NCBI RefSeq assembly: GCF_018798885.1
Contig: NZ_CP076361.1
Span: 124,001 to 188,000, forward strand
Direction of reading: 5' to 3'
Source: Gemmobacter fulvus
Lineage (GTDB): Bacteria; Pseudomonadota; Alphaproteobacteria; Rhodobacterales; Rhodobacteraceae
Length of the DNA: 64,000 nucleotides
The position numbers and the translations under genes were made by a program. The notes below the pieces were generated by a model that was not told the origin of the DNA, did no database searches, and saw only the letters and a program-made list of their open reading frames with translations. This document shows positions 17,479 to 26,709 of this stretch, piece by piece; within the stretch, counting starts at the first letter, position 1, and each line of letters starts with the position of its first letter.

Positions 17479-18309
17479 TCATTTCACCGCGCCGAAGGTC
17501 AGGCCGCGGACAAGTTGTTTCTGGCTGAACCAGCCAAGGATCAGGATCGGGGCAATCGCCATGGTGCTGGCCGCGGAAAGCTTGGCGTAGAACAGGCCTT
17601 CGGGGCTGGAATAACTGGCGATGAACTGGGTCAGGGGCGCTGCGGCAGAGGTGGTCAGTTGCAGGGTCCAGAATGCCTCGTTCCAGGCGAGGATCACGTT
17701 CAGCAGCATGGTCGAGGCAATGCCGGGCACCGCCATCGGCGTCAGGATATAGAGGATTTCCGCCTTGAGGCCCGCCCCGTCCATCCGCGCGGCTTCCAGA
17801 ATTTCGCCGGGGATTTCCTTGAAGTAGGTATAAAGCATCCAGACCACGATCGGCAGGTTGATCAGCGTCAGGATGCCCACCAGACCGATCCGGGTATCCA
17901 GCAGCCCGGTATCGCGGAACAGCAGATACATCGGCACCAGCACACCCACGGCGGGCATCATCTTGGTGGACAGCATCCACATCAGCAGATCCTTTGTGCG
18001 CTTGCCGGGCACGAAGGCCATCGACCAGGCCGCAGGGATCGCGATGATCAGCGCCATGAGGGTGGAGCCGAACGAGATCACCACCGAGTTCCAGAAGTGC
18101 CGCCCGTAGTCGGAGCGATGCTGCACCTCGGCATAGCTTTCCAGTGTCCAGGGGGCGGACAGCATCGCCAGTGGCGTCTTGATCGCGTCGCCCTCGGACT
18201 TGAAGCTCATCAGGATGATCCACAGGATCGGAAAGAAGATCAGAAATCCGATGGTCCAGGCCGCAACCGTGACAACGGCGGTGCGTGTGGCGGAGGTTTT
18301 GCGTGACAT
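17479..18309 (-). CDS. smoG: Polyol ABC transporter permease SmoG
   Basis: A 276-residue inner-membrane permease of the MalG type with six predicted hydrophobic segments. The EAA loop reads E-A-A-R-M-D-G-A-G near residue 193 and contacts the ATPase SmoK. It sits 3 bp after smoF and 7 bp before smoK, within one operon. Confidence 0.93.
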   Translation of the reverse strand: MSRKTSATRTAVVTVAAWTIGFLIFFPILWIILMSFKSEGDAIKTPLAMLSAPWTLESYAEVQHRSDYGRHFWNSVVISFGSTLMALIIAIPAAWSMAFVPGKRTKDLLMWMLSTKMMPAVGVLVPMYLLFRDTGLLDTRIGLVGILTLINLPIVVWMLYTYFKEIPGEILEAARMDGAGLKAEILYILTPMAVPGIASTMLLNVILAWNEAFWTLQLTTSAAAPLTQFIASYSSPEGLFYAKLSAASTMAIAPILILGWFSQKQLVRGLTFGAVK

Positions 18310-18312
18310 CTC

Positions 18313-19185
18313 TCAGGCCTCCAGGTTCTTGCCGATCATGCGCATCACAAAGAACGCAACGATATTGGCGAGGATGACAGCGATGATCCCACCCGCAGAG
18401 CCGCCGCCCACGTCGTAGTTGAGCAGGGACTGGGCATAGACGAGATAGGGGATATTGGTCGACGCCGTGCCGGGCCCGCCATTGGTCGTCACCAGAATTT
18501 CCGCAAAGACCGACAGCAGGAAAATTGTCTGGATCAGCACCACAACGGTGATCGACCGGGTCAGATGCGGCAGCGTCAGATAGATGAAACGGCTGGTCCA
18601 GCTTGCGCCATCCATCTCTGCCGCCTCCTGCTGTTCACTGTCCAGCGATTGCAGGGCGGTCAGCAGGATCAGGGTAGAGAAGGGCAGCCAGCTCCACGCG
18701 ACCATGAGGATGATCGAGGCCAGCGGTGCCTGCGACAGGAAATCATAGGGCTGCATCCCCAGCGCCTTGGCGATATGGGCGAACATGCCGTTCACGGGGT
18801 TCATGAACATGTTCTTCCACACCAGCGCCGACACGGTGGGCATGACGAAGAACGGCGCGATCACCAGAACCCGCACGATGCCTTGCCCCCGGAAGGGCTG
18901 ATCCAGCAGCAGCGCGAGCGCGATGCCCCCGATCACCGTGATCAGCAAGACCCCGACCACCAGGATCAGCGTATTGCTCAGCGCCTCAAGGAAGGCGGAA
19001 TTTGTCAGGAAATAGTAGTAGTTATCGAAACCTGCAAAGCTTTCCATGCCGGGATTGAGCAGGTTGTAGCGCAGGAAGCTGAAATAGATCGTCATTGCCA
19101 GCGGCACGATCATCCATGCCAGCAGCAAGATCACGGCGGGCGACACCATGAGGCGCGCGGCGATCCGAGAGTGTTCGGTAGCCAT
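18313..19185 (-). CDS. smoF: Polyol ABC transporter permease SmoF
   Basis: A 290-residue MalF-type permease with about six membrane segments. The EAA loop E-A-A-E-M-D-G-A-S is near residue 190. AAGGAA precedes the ATG at 19185. It is separated from smoE by 153 bp that carry a strong hairpin, the usual arrangement for keeping binding-protein mRNA more abundant than permease mRNA. Confidence 0.93.
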   Translation of the reverse strand: MATEHSRIAARLMVSPAVILLLAWMIVPLAMTIYFSFLRYNLLNPGMESFAGFDNYYYFLTNSAFLEALSNTLILVVGVLLITVIGGIALALLLDQPFRGQGIVRVLVIAPFFVMPTVSALVWKNMFMNPVNGMFAHIAKALGMQPYDFLSQAPLASIILMVAWSWLPFSTLILLTALQSLDSEQQEAAEMDGASWTSRFIYLTLPHLTRSITVVVLIQTIFLLSVFAEILVTTNGGPGTASTNIPYLVYAQSLLNYDVGGGSAGGIIAVILANIVAFFVMRMIGKNLEA

Positions 19186-19297
19186 GGCGTTTCCTTGAAA
19201 GGGTCGGTGAACGGGGAAAGGTCAGCACCGGCGCGGGCGACAGCCTTCGGGTCGGGTGGGCCGCTTCCTGCCAATGCAGGGCGCCCGGATATGGGGT

Positions 19298-19324
19298 GCG
19301 GGGCCGGAGAGAGGCCGGCCCCGC
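19298..19324 (-). terminator. Stem-loop behind smoE (partial terminator / mRNA stabiliser)
   Basis: GCGGGGCCGG (19298-19307) and CCGGCCCCGC (19315-19324) form a perfect 10-bp stem with a 7-nt loop, 14 bp after the smoE stop on the minus strand. No T-run follows, so some transcription should pass into smoF. Such hairpins commonly give excess binding protein over permeases. Confidence 0.7.
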
Positions 19325-19338
19325 CCTTGGGAGGTGGA

Positions 19339-20649
19339 TTACTTGATGTAACCCGCCTTGGTCATTTCGGTGGTGGTGATTTCCTGTGCCTTGGCCAGCG
19401 CGTCCTCGACCGAGAGGCTGCCTGCAAGGGCCGCCGAGAACTGCTGCCCGACTGCCGTGCCGATGCCCTGGAATTCCGGGATCGCCACGAATTGCACGCC
19501 GACATAGGGCACTTCATCCACGGTCGGTTCGGTCGGATCTGCCGCATTGATGCTGTCGAGCGTCATCTTGGCAAAGGGCACTTTCTGGTATTCCGGGTTC
19601 GCATAAAGCGAGGCGCGGGTGCCGGGCGGCACATTGGCCCAGCCTTCTTTCGAGGCGACCAGTTCCAGATACTCTTTCGAGGTGGCCCAGGCGACAAAGC
19701 TCTTCGCGGCATCGACCTTCTGTGTGCCTGCCGGAATACCGAGATTCCAGGCCCAGAGCCAGTTGCCGCGCTTGCCTTTGCCGGTATCAGGGGCGAGCGC
19801 GAAGCCAACCTTGTCGGCCACCGTCGATTCCGCGCCCGTCACGAAGGAGGCGGCCACCGTGGCGTCGATCCACATACCGCATTTGCCTTGCTGGAACAGC
19901 GCGAGGTTTTCGTTGAAGCCATTGTTCGAGGCACCGGGAGGGCCATACTCGTTCATCAAAGACAGGTAATCGGTAAGGGTGGCCTTCCAAGCCTCGCCAT
20001 CGAACTGGGGTTTCCAGTCCATGTCGAACCATTTTGCACCATAGCTGTTGGACATGGCGGTCAGGAACGCCATGTTTTCGCCCCAGCCTGCCTTGCCGCG
20101 CAGGCAGATGCCGTAGACTTCGTTGCCCTTGTCGGTCATCGCGGCGGCAGCGGCCTTGATGTCATCCCAGGTCGGGGCTTCAGGCATCGTCAGCCCGGCC
20201 TTTTCCATCAGGTCGGTGCGATACATCACCATCGAGCTTTCGCCATAGAACGGCGCGGCAACCAGATTGCCATCGACCGTCAGGCCGTTGCGGATGGCGG
20301 GCAGAAGGTCGTCCACATCATATTCGGCGGGCAGGTCGTTCAGCGACACCAGCCAGCCCTGCTTGCCCCAGATCGGCGCCTCATAGGTGCCGATGGTCAT
20401 CACGTCGAACTGGCCGCCCTTGGTAGCGATGTCGGTGGTGACTTTCTGGCGCAGGACGTTTTCTTCCAGCGTGACCCACTCGACTTTGATTTCGGGGTAT
20501 TTCGCGTAGAAATCATCCATCAGTTTTTGCATGCGGATCATGTCGCCGTTGTTCACGGTGGCAACAGTGATCGTGGTTTCGGCCAGCGCGGCACCCGCGA
20601 GGGTGAGCGAAACCGACGCGCCAAGCAGCGCGCGAAGCGTCAGTGACAT
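19339..20649 (-). CDS. smoE: Polyol-binding periplasmic protein
   Basis: A 436-residue solute-binding protein of the MalE/CUT1 class. Residues 1-23 form a signal peptide ending in A-A-L-A-E. The mature protein shows the family pattern: T-I-T-V-A-T-V-N start, F-D-V-M-T-I-G-T-Y near residue 82, and a lobe-2 N-E-N-L-A-L-F-Q-Q-G-K-C-G-M-W segment. It captures sorbitol/mannitol for SmoFG-K. AGGGAGGA lies 7 nt before the ATG, and a TATGAGCA inverted repeat lies about 20-57 bp upstream of the start. Confidence 0.94.
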   Translation of the reverse strand: MSLTLRALLGASVSLTLAGAALAETTITVATVNNGDMIRMQKLMDDFYAKYPEIKVEWVTLEENVLRQKVTTDIATKGGQFDVMTIGTYEAPIWGKQGWLVSLNDLPAEYDVDDLLPAIRNGLTVDGNLVAAPFYGESSMVMYRTDLMEKAGLTMPEAPTWDDIKAAAAAMTDKGNEVYGICLRGKAGWGENMAFLTAMSNSYGAKWFDMDWKPQFDGEAWKATLTDYLSLMNEYGPPGASNNGFNENLALFQQGKCGMWIDATVAASFVTGAESTVADKVGFALAPDTGKGKRGNWLWAWNLGIPAGTQKVDAAKSFVAWATSKEYLELVASKEGWANVPPGTRASLYANPEYQKVPFAKMTLDSINAADPTEPTVDEVPYVGVQFVAIPEFQGIGTAVGQQFSAALAGSLSVEDALAKAQEITTTEMTKAGYIK

Positions 20650-20669
20650 CAGTATCCTCCCTGAAAGCG

Positions 20670-20706
20670 TATGAGCAAATCATCGCTTGGTGGGTAAATG
20701 CTCATA
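20670..20706 (-). promoter_or_regulatory. Inverted-repeat operator of the smo operon
   Basis: TATGAGCA (20670-20677) and TGCTCATA (20699-20706) are perfect 8-bp arms 21 bp apart, directly upstream of smoE. Arm spacing places both on nearly the same helix face. The adjacent upstream gene encodes a SorC-type regulator, the natural candidate to bind here and to respond to polyol or its phosphate. Confidence 0.65.
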
Positions 20707-20761
20707 TATGGGCCAGAGTCGTCAAGCCCTCTCTTCCGCCGCAGATGCGAAGGCGCGGGCG

Positions 20762-21718
20762 TCAGGATTTGGAAAGAAGGGCGGCGGCTGTGGCTTCGTC
20801 GGTGATCAAGCCATTGAGAATACGCGACTTCAACGCGCCCAGAATTGCAGGCACCTTGGATGCGCCCGCAGCAACGCCGATCGAGGGACGATCCAATTCC
20901 GGCTCGACCCGAACCCCGCCGGTGCGATCATTTGTCCCAAGGTTGAGGTATTGACCCTGCGAATCAAACACCCAGCCCGCCACTTCGCCTGCGGCCCCTG
21001 CCGTTACCATCTGCGTCAGCTCTGCCGCCGTCACAAATCCATCGGCCAGCAGCGGGGCATCGCCGCCCATCTGGCCCACGCCGACAAAGATCACATCGGC
21101 GGCGCGGGCCAGTTCGGCCACCTTGCGCACCGGGGCCAGCGCGTGAAACGCCTCCTTTTCGGCAGGCGTGGGCGAGATCACCGGCACCGGCATCGGGTAA
21201 TGCGGTGCGCGCACCTTGTCGGCAATGCGCATCACCACGTCAAAGAAACTGGCCGAGCCATCGGGGGCGATATTGCCGATCAAGGACACCAGCCGATGCT
21301 GCGGCGCATCCATCGGCCCCATCGCATCCACCATGCCGCGCATGGCGCGCCCGGTGCCAAGGCCGATCACCAGCGGGTCAGGCATGCGCAGGAACCGTTC
21401 CAGTTCGGCCGCGGCGGCGGGGGCAATGGCGCGCACCGGATCGGCCCCGGGGCCAAGCCCGGGCACCACGCGGCAGCGGGTCAGGCGGAAGCGGTCGCGC
21501 AGCGCCGCCTCCAGATCCAGACAGGCCCCGATCCGATGGTTCAGCCGCACCTGGATCAGCCCGTCCGCCATCGCCCGGCTGACCAGACGCTGCGCCCGCT
21601 GGCGGCTGACCCCAAGCTCCGAGGCGATCTGATCCTGCGTCAGCCCGCCGACATAATAGAGCCAGCCTGCACGGGCGGCCTCGTCCTGCAAGGTGGGTTC
21701 GGGGTCAGCGCGGCTCAT
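20762..21718 (-). CDS. smoC: SorC-family sugar-responsive transcriptional regulator
   Basis: A 318-residue regulator with an N-terminal helix-turn-helix (G-L-T-Q-D-Q-I-A-S-E-L-G-V-S-R-Q near residues 25-42) and a C-terminal phosphosugar-binding domain (G-L-G-T-G-R-A-M near 120). It matches the regulator placed beside smo genes in Rhodobacter. ATG 21718 overlaps the HAD gene stop by 4 bp; an ATG two codons upstream is also possible. It probably controls smoE transcription through the 20670-20706 inverted repeat. Confidence 0.85.
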   Translation of the reverse strand: MSRADPEPTLQDEAARAGWLYYVGGLTQDQIASELGVSRQRAQRLVSRAMADGLIQVRLNHRIGACLDLEAALRDRFRLTRCRVVPGLGPGADPVRAIAPAAAAELERFLRMPDPLVIGLGTGRAMRGMVDAMGPMDAPQHRLVSLIGNIAPDGSASFFDVVMRIADKVRAPHYPMPVPVISPTPAEKEAFHALAPVRKVAELARAADVIFVGVGQMGGDAPLLADGFVTAAELTQMVTAGAAGEVAGWVFDSQGQYLNLGTNDRTGGVRVEPELDRPSIGVAAGASKVPAILGALKSRILNGLITDEATAAALLSKS

Positions 21719-22437
21719 GTGCATCTCTGAAAATCGGGGTGAAGGGACAGGAACGTGGCAAAGCTGGCGAAATGGCGGTGTGGGCGGGCGTCATCGGGTT
21801 CGGGGGGCACGGGCACGGCACCCTGCGCCCCAGCCATATGGCTGCCACCGGTGAAACGCCAGACCTCCATCCCGGCGGCAAGGCCCGCACGGATGCCGGT
21901 CAGGCTGTCTTCGATCACCAGACAGCGCTCGGGTGCCACACCGCAGTGCGCGGCGGCCAGATGGAACAGATCCGGCGCCGGCTTGCCCCGCGCCACCATG
22001 GAGGCGGTGAACAGCCTTGGCCCGACCAGATCACCCAAGCCCACCAGCCCCAGCGATTTCGCAACCCGGATCGGGCTGGAGGAGGTGGCAACGCAATAGG
22101 GCAGGCGCAGCCCGTCAATCGCGGCGCGCACATGCGGCATGATGCGCAACTCGGTCTCGAAGGCCGCGAGCAGCGCCGCGCGGTACTTCGCCTCGAAATC
22201 CTCGGGCAGATCCAGCCCGAATTCGCGCCGGATCGTTGCCATCACCGTGGGATAGCTGCGGCCCAGAAAGTGGCGCGACACATAGTCGAGATCAATGCGC
22301 ACCCGCAGCTTGGCCAGTTCGGCAATCAGCATCCGAGCGGAAATGATCTCGCTGTCAATCAACACGCCATCGCAATCAAAGATCACCAGATCGAATCTGG
22401 TGCCAAGCGGTGGGACAGGGGGCGCGGACATGCTCAT
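21715..22437 (-). CDS. HAD-superfamily phosphatase/phosphomutase-like protein
   Basis: A 240-residue HAD hydrolase with motif I F-D-C-D-G-V-L-I-D-S-E near residue 20, motif II in A-T-S-S-S near 118, the lysine in G-K-P-A-P-D near 151, and motif IV E-D-S-L-T-G near 172. This pattern is that of beta-phosphoglucomutase/sugar-phosphatase-like enzymes. It is coupled to smoC, so it may act on a sugar or polyol phosphate arising in this pathway. A second ATG at 22431 is an alternative start. Confidence 0.85.
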   Translation of the reverse strand: MSMSAPPVPPLGTRFDLVIFDCDGVLIDSEIISARMLIAELAKLRVRIDLDYVSRHFLGRSYPTVMATIRREFGLDLPEDFEAKYRAALLAAFETELRIMPHVRAAIDGLRLPYCVATSSSPIRVAKSLGLVGLGDLVGPRLFTASMVARGKPAPDLFHLAAAHCGVAPERCLVIEDSLTGIRAGLAAGMEVWRFTGGSHMAGAQGAVPVPPEPDDARPHRHFASFATFLSLHPDFQRCT

Positions 22438-22506
22438 GCTGCCCGGTTTAGCGGCAATCGTGCAGCAAAAACAACGGTCTTGCCCGCTGCGGTGCAGCGA
22501 CGGGGA

Positions 22507-24012
22507 TCAGAAGCCCACGTCCTCGCTGCCCTGCTGCCAGGTTCGTGCCAGGTTGCCGAAGCGGGTAAAGCGGCCCTCGAAGCTCAGCTCCACCGAGCCG
22601 ATGGGCCCGTGGCGCTGCTTGCCGATGATGACTTCGGCCTTGCCATGCACCTGTTCCATGACCACCTGCCAGGCGGCCATCTTTTCCATCTCGTGATCGC
22701 CGGGCTTTTCGCGTTCCTTATAATATTCATCACGATAGACGAACATCACCACATCGGCATCCTGTTCGATCGAGCCGGATTCGCGCAGGTCGGACAGCTG
22801 CGGGCGCTTGTCCTCGCGGCTTTCGACGCCCCGGCTCAACTGCGACAGGGCGATGACCGGGATGTTGAGCTCTTTGGCTATCGCCTTCAGGCCCTGCGTG
22901 ATTTCGGACACTTCCTGCACCCGGTTGTCGCCCTTGCCGGTGCCTTTCAGCAGTTGCAGGTAGTCGACCATCAGCACATCAAGCCCATGCGTGCGCTTGA
23001 GCCGCCGCGCCCGCGCTGCCACCTGCGAAATCGGCAGGGCGGGCGTGTCGTCGATATAAAGCGGGCAGGCCTCCAGCGCCTTGGCCGCCTCGACGAAACG
23101 GCGGAATTCGGTTTCGGTCATGTCGCCACGGCGGATCTGCTCTGACGGCACTTCCGAGGCTTCCGACAGGATCCGTGCCGCCAGCTGTTCCGCGCTCATC
23201 TCGAGGCTGAAAAAGCCGACAACCCCGCCTTCGACCGCGCCCTCATGCCCCTCATGGGTGCGGCCCCGCTTGTAGGCCTTGGCAACATTGAAAGCGATGT
23301 TGGTGGCCAGCGAGGTTTTGCCCATCGACGGGCGACCGGCGAGGATCAGCAGGTCGGACGGATGCAGCCCGCCCAGCTTCTTGTCGAGGTCGATCAGCCC
23401 TGTAGAAATGCCCGCCAGACCGCCGCCGCGCTGATAGGCGGCATTGGCCGAGTTCACCGCCTCGGTCACGGCCTTCAGGAAGGACTGGAAGCCCCGTTCC
23501 GCCACGCCCTGTTCGCCCAGCTTGTAGAGGCGCTGTTCGGCTTCGGTGATCTGCTCACGCGGCTCCGAGGCCACTTCGACCTTGGCCGCCTTGGCCGAAA
23601 TATCGCGGCCAAGCGAGATCAGCTCGCGCCGCACCGCCAGATCATAGATCATCTGCGCATAATCGCGCGCGGCAAAGGCCGAGATCGCCGCCCCGGCCAG
23701 CCGCACCAGATAGGACGGCCCGCCCAGTTCCTTCAGCCCCTGATCGTCCTCCAGAAACGCCTTGAGCGTCACCGGCGAGGCGAGGGCGTTTTTCTGGATG
23801 CGGGCGGCGGCAATCTCGAAAATGCGCTGGTGCACCGGATCAAAGAAATGCTCGGCCTTCACCAGGCTGGTGATGCGGTCATAGACATCATTGTTGGTCA
23901 GGATCGCGCCCAGCAATTGCTGCTCGGCCTCGATGTTATGCGGCAGGGCTTCAGTTTCGGTGGCGGGGGCAGCCGGAAGCTGGTTCTGCCTGATTGCTGC
24001 AATCTCGTTCAT
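22507..24012 (-). CDS. dnaB: Replicative DNA helicase DnaB
   Basis: A 501-residue replicative helicase. The N-terminal domain starts with the conserved P-H-N-I-E-A-E-Q-Q-L-L-G-A-I-L near residue 23. The RecA-like C-terminal domain has Walker A A-G-R-P-S-M-G-K-T-S near residue 222 and Walker B L-M-V-D-Y-L-Q-L-L. It unwinds DNA ahead of the replication fork as a hexamer. ATG 24012 is used because the upstream 27 codons of open frame are not family-like. No intein is present. Confidence 0.97.
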   Translation of the reverse strand: MNEIAAIRQNQLPAAPATETEALPHNIEAEQQLLGAILTNNDVYDRITSLVKAEHFFDPVHQRIFEIAAARIQKNALASPVTLKAFLEDDQGLKELGGPSYLVRLAGAAISAFAARDYAQMIYDLAVRRELISLGRDISAKAAKVEVASEPREQITEAEQRLYKLGEQGVAERGFQSFLKAVTEAVNSANAAYQRGGGLAGISTGLIDLDKKLGGLHPSDLLILAGRPSMGKTSLATNIAFNVAKAYKRGRTHEGHEGAVEGGVVGFFSLEMSAEQLAARILSEASEVPSEQIRRGDMTETEFRRFVEAAKALEACPLYIDDTPALPISQVAARARRLKRTHGLDVLMVDYLQLLKGTGKGDNRVQEVSEITQGLKAIAKELNIPVIALSQLSRGVESREDKRPQLSDLRESGSIEQDADVVMFVYRDEYYKEREKPGDHEMEKMAAWQVVMEQVHGKAEVIIGKQRHGPIGSVELSFEGRFTRFGNLARTWQQGSEDVGF

Positions 24013-24292
24013 GACGCCTGCCTCTGTTCTGATCCGGGTCTGTGTCCGGTTGATCCCACCCTTTCGGATAGGCTGATCCGCCTTCTGGCGCAACGTGTTC
24101 GCAACCCGGTTTATAAGCCGGTGGATAAGCTGCGCCGCAGGGGCGCAACCTGTGTCAGGTGATGGGTCATCCTACCACATGATGTGGCATGCGGGCAAAA
24201 AATTCGCCGAAAGTCGATTCGGATCGGGCATTATCCCCAAACCACCCACAGCCCGCAGGCCAAGGGTCGGCGGCTATTTGCCACCGGCCGGA

Positions 24293-24973
24293 TCAGGCCT
24301 TGCGGGCGTCCTGCCAGGCGCGCGGCGCCTTGAGAAAGGACTCGACCTCGGCCAGCGTTTCCGCATCGAACGAGCCTTGCGCGCGGGCCTCGGCCAGCAC
24401 GTCCCACCAGGTGCAGAGGTGGTGCAGTTTCACGCCATGCGCGCCCAGCTTTGCCTCAGTATCGGGGAAAATGCCGTAATAGAAGATCACCGCCGTATGG
24501 CCGCAGGTGGCGCCGGTTTCCCGGATCGCATCGACGAAGGACAGTTTCGAGCCGCCATCGGTGGTCAGATCTTCCACCAGCAGCACGCGCTCGCCCTCGG
24601 TCATCACGCCTTCAATCCGGGCGTTGCGGCCATAGCCTTTGGGCTTCTTGCGCACATAGGTCATAGGCAGCGCCAGACGTTCGGCCACCAGCGCCGCAAA
24701 CGGAATGCCTGCGGTCTCGCCGCCGGCGATATTGTCAAACGCCTCGAACCCCGCTTCGCGCATCACGGTGACCGACAGGAAATCCATCAGCGTGGCGCGG
24801 ATACGCGGATAGCTGATCAGCTTGCGGCAGTCGATATAGGTGGGCGACGGCAGGCCCGAGGCCAGCGTGAACGGTGTCTGCGCATTGAAATGCACGGCCT
24901 TGATTTCCAGCAGCGCACGGGCGGTCAGGCGGGCGATTTCGTCTTTCGGCGGGAAGGCGGTGGGGATCATCAT
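24293..24973 (-). CDS. pyrE: Orotate phosphoribosyltransferase
   Basis: A 226-residue enzyme that converts orotate and PRPP to orotidine monophosphate in pyrimidine synthesis. The PRPP-binding loop is [13 protein letters not shown] near residue 130, and R-K-K-P-K-G-Y-G near 110 forms the catalytic lysine loop. AAAGGA lies 5 nt before ATG 24973. It is downstream of pyrC on the same strand with an 82-bp gap, so consecutive pathway genes are clustered. Confidence 0.95.
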   Translation of the reverse strand: MMIPTAFPPKDEIARLTARALLEIKAVHFNAQTPFTLASGLPSPTYIDCRKLISYPRIRATLMDFLSVTVMREAGFEAFDNIAGGETAGIPFAALVAERLALPMTYVRKKPKGYGRNARIEGVMTEGERVLLVEDLTTDGGSKLSFVDAIRETGATCGHTAVIFYYGIFPDTEAKLGAHGVKLHHLCTWWDVLAEARAQGSFDAETLAEVESFLKAPRAWQDARKA

Positions 24974-25055
24974 GCGGTCCTTTATATCGGGATTTCAACC
25001 GGATGCGCCTCGCCCCTCAGGCCATGCGGCCAGGGGCGGAGTGCATCGCGGTGCC

Positions 25056-26099
25056 TCAGGCTTCCACGTGCCAATGCAGCGGGAAGCCCGGATCAAAGAC
25101 GGTCACCGGCCCGGCTTCGGTCAGGATCTTGTCCGGGTAGGTGTGGGCGCTGTCCTGTTTCACCATGCGGATCGTGGTCTCATTCACCGGCAGGCGATAG
25201 AAGGCCGGGCCATTGCGGCTGGTGAAAGCCTCCAGCCGATCCAGCGCGCCTTCGTCTTCAAACACATGCGCGAGGATCGGCATGGTGTTGGTGGCGGTGA
25301 AACAGCCCGCGCAGCCACAGGCATGTTCCTTGAGCGCATCGACATGCGGCGCGGAATCGGTACCCAGAAAGAAGCTGGCCTCGCCGGAAGTCGCCGCCGC
25401 GCGCAGCGCCAGACGGTGCTTTTCACGCTTGGCAACCGGCAGGCAGTAGTAATGCGGCTTGATGCCGCCCACCAGCAGGTGATTGCGGTTGATGACAAGG
25501 TGGTGCGTGGTGATCGTTGCCGCCAGATCCGGGCCACCGGCGCGGGCATAGGCAACGCCGTCTTCGGTGGTGATATGTTCCATCACCACGCGCAGGCCCG
25601 GCGTGGCGCGGCGCAGCGGATCCAGCACGGTGTCGATGAACACCGCCTCGCGGTCGAAGATATCCACCTCGGGCGTGGTCACCTCGCCATGCACGCACAG
25701 CGGCAGGCCGATCTCGGCCATGGTCTCCAGCACCGCGCGCACGCGGTCGAAATCGCGCACGCCGCCATGGCTGTTGGTGGTGGCCCCGGCGGGATAAAGC
25801 TTCACCGCCTTGACCAGACCGCTGGCATGGGCCGCGCGCACATCGGCGGGATCGGTGCCTTCGGTCAGATACAGCGTCATCAGCGGCTCAAACTGCGCGC
25901 CTTCCGGCAGGGCGGCAAGGATGCGGTCGCGGTAGGCGCTGGCCTGTGCGCCCGTCACCACGGGCGGCACCAGATTGGGCATGATGATCGCGCGGGCAAA
26001 GTGGCGCGCGGTTTCGGGCAGCACGCCTTGCAACATCGCGCCATCGCGCAGATGCAGGTGCCAGTCATCGGGGCGGATGATGATGATTTGCTGGGTCAT
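25056..26099 (-). CDS. pyrC: Dihydroorotase (class II)
   Basis: A 347-residue metal-dependent amidohydrolase catalysing ring closure of carbamoyl-aspartate to dihydroorotate. The metal-binding H-x-H is in D-D-W-H-L-H-L-R near residue 13, the carboxylated lysine in [10 protein letters not shown] near 98, and later histidines in V-M-E-H-I-T near 175. Length and layout are those of the E. coli PyrC type. Confidence 0.95.
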   Translation of the reverse strand: MTQQIIIIRPDDWHLHLRDGAMLQGVLPETARHFARAIIMPNLVPPVVTGAQASAYRDRILAALPEGAQFEPLMTLYLTEGTDPADVRAAHASGLVKAVKLYPAGATTNSHGGVRDFDRVRAVLETMAEIGLPLCVHGEVTTPEVDIFDREAVFIDTVLDPLRRATPGLRVVMEHITTEDGVAYARAGGPDLAATITTHHLVINRNHLLVGGIKPHYYCLPVAKREKHRLALRAAATSGEASFFLGTDSAPHVDALKEHACGCAGCFTATNTMPILAHVFEDEGALDRLEAFTSRNGPAFYRLPVNETTIRMVKQDSAHTYPDKILTEAGPVTVFDPGFPLHWHVEA

Positions 26100-26313
26100 G
26101 GCCGTGCGGCTACCGCAAAGGGCGCGGTTTTTCCAGAGGGTTTTTCAGCCGGGCGGCTCGGGCCGTGCTGGACGGCCTTTCGGGCGGGCGCTAGGCTTGC
26201 CGCTGTCAGCGCGAGGGCGGATCACGGCGGGTGCCAGGACGGCCTCACCTGACTGGACAGGGCGCGCTGCGCGAGATTGCGAAGGGTGCCTTTCAATATG
26301 ACGGGAGATCGGT

Positions 26314-26703
26314 ATGAAATTTCTGATTGCGGCGCTGGTGCTGGCCGCCACTCCGGCGCTGGCGCAGGAGGTGGATTGTGCCAAGGCCGTGGCGCAGATG
26401 GAGCTGACCTATTGCGCCGAACAGGAATGGATGACGGCGGATGCCGATCTGAATGATGCCTATGGCGCGGCGCGCGATCTGATGCGGCAGGTAGATGCCG
26501 GTCTGCCCGAGGATCAGAAAGGGGCCGAGGCCAATCTGAAGGCGGCGCAACGGGCTTGGATCACCTTTCGCGATGCGGCCTGCGCGGCGGAAGGCTACAT
26601 GATGCACGGCGGATCGGCAGAGCCGATGGTGATCTATGGCTGCCGGGCGCGGCTGACTGAAAGCCGCGCCGAAGATCTGTGGCAGCTGGCCGGATCAGAA
26701 TAA
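26314..26703 (+). CDS. LprI-like (DUF1311) secreted protein
   Basis: A 129-residue protein with a clear signal peptide (residues 1-18, ending A-L-A-Q). The mature part has paired cysteines and the family pattern A-D-x-x-L-N-x-A-Y ... A-Q-R-A-W-I-T-F-R-D-A-A-C around residues 40-90, typical of DUF1311/LprI proteins. Some members inhibit lysozyme; whether this one does is unknown. GGGAG precedes the ATG. It is the only + gene between pyrC and the glycan cassette and is convergent with the next gene, 6 bp apart. Confidence 0.75.
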   Translation: MKFLIAALVLAATPALAQEVDCAKAVAQMELTYCAEQEWMTADADLNDAYGAARDLMRQVDAGLPEDQKGAEANLKAAQRAWITFRDAACAAEGYMMHGGSAEPMVIYGCRARLTESRAEDLWQLAGSE

Positions 26704-26709
26704 CCTGGC

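Noticed and set aside
18565-20646. A 693-codon + strand open frame opposite smoF/smoE
   Set aside because: It has no domain pattern, it runs antisense through conserved transporter genes, and its composition is typical of shadow frames.
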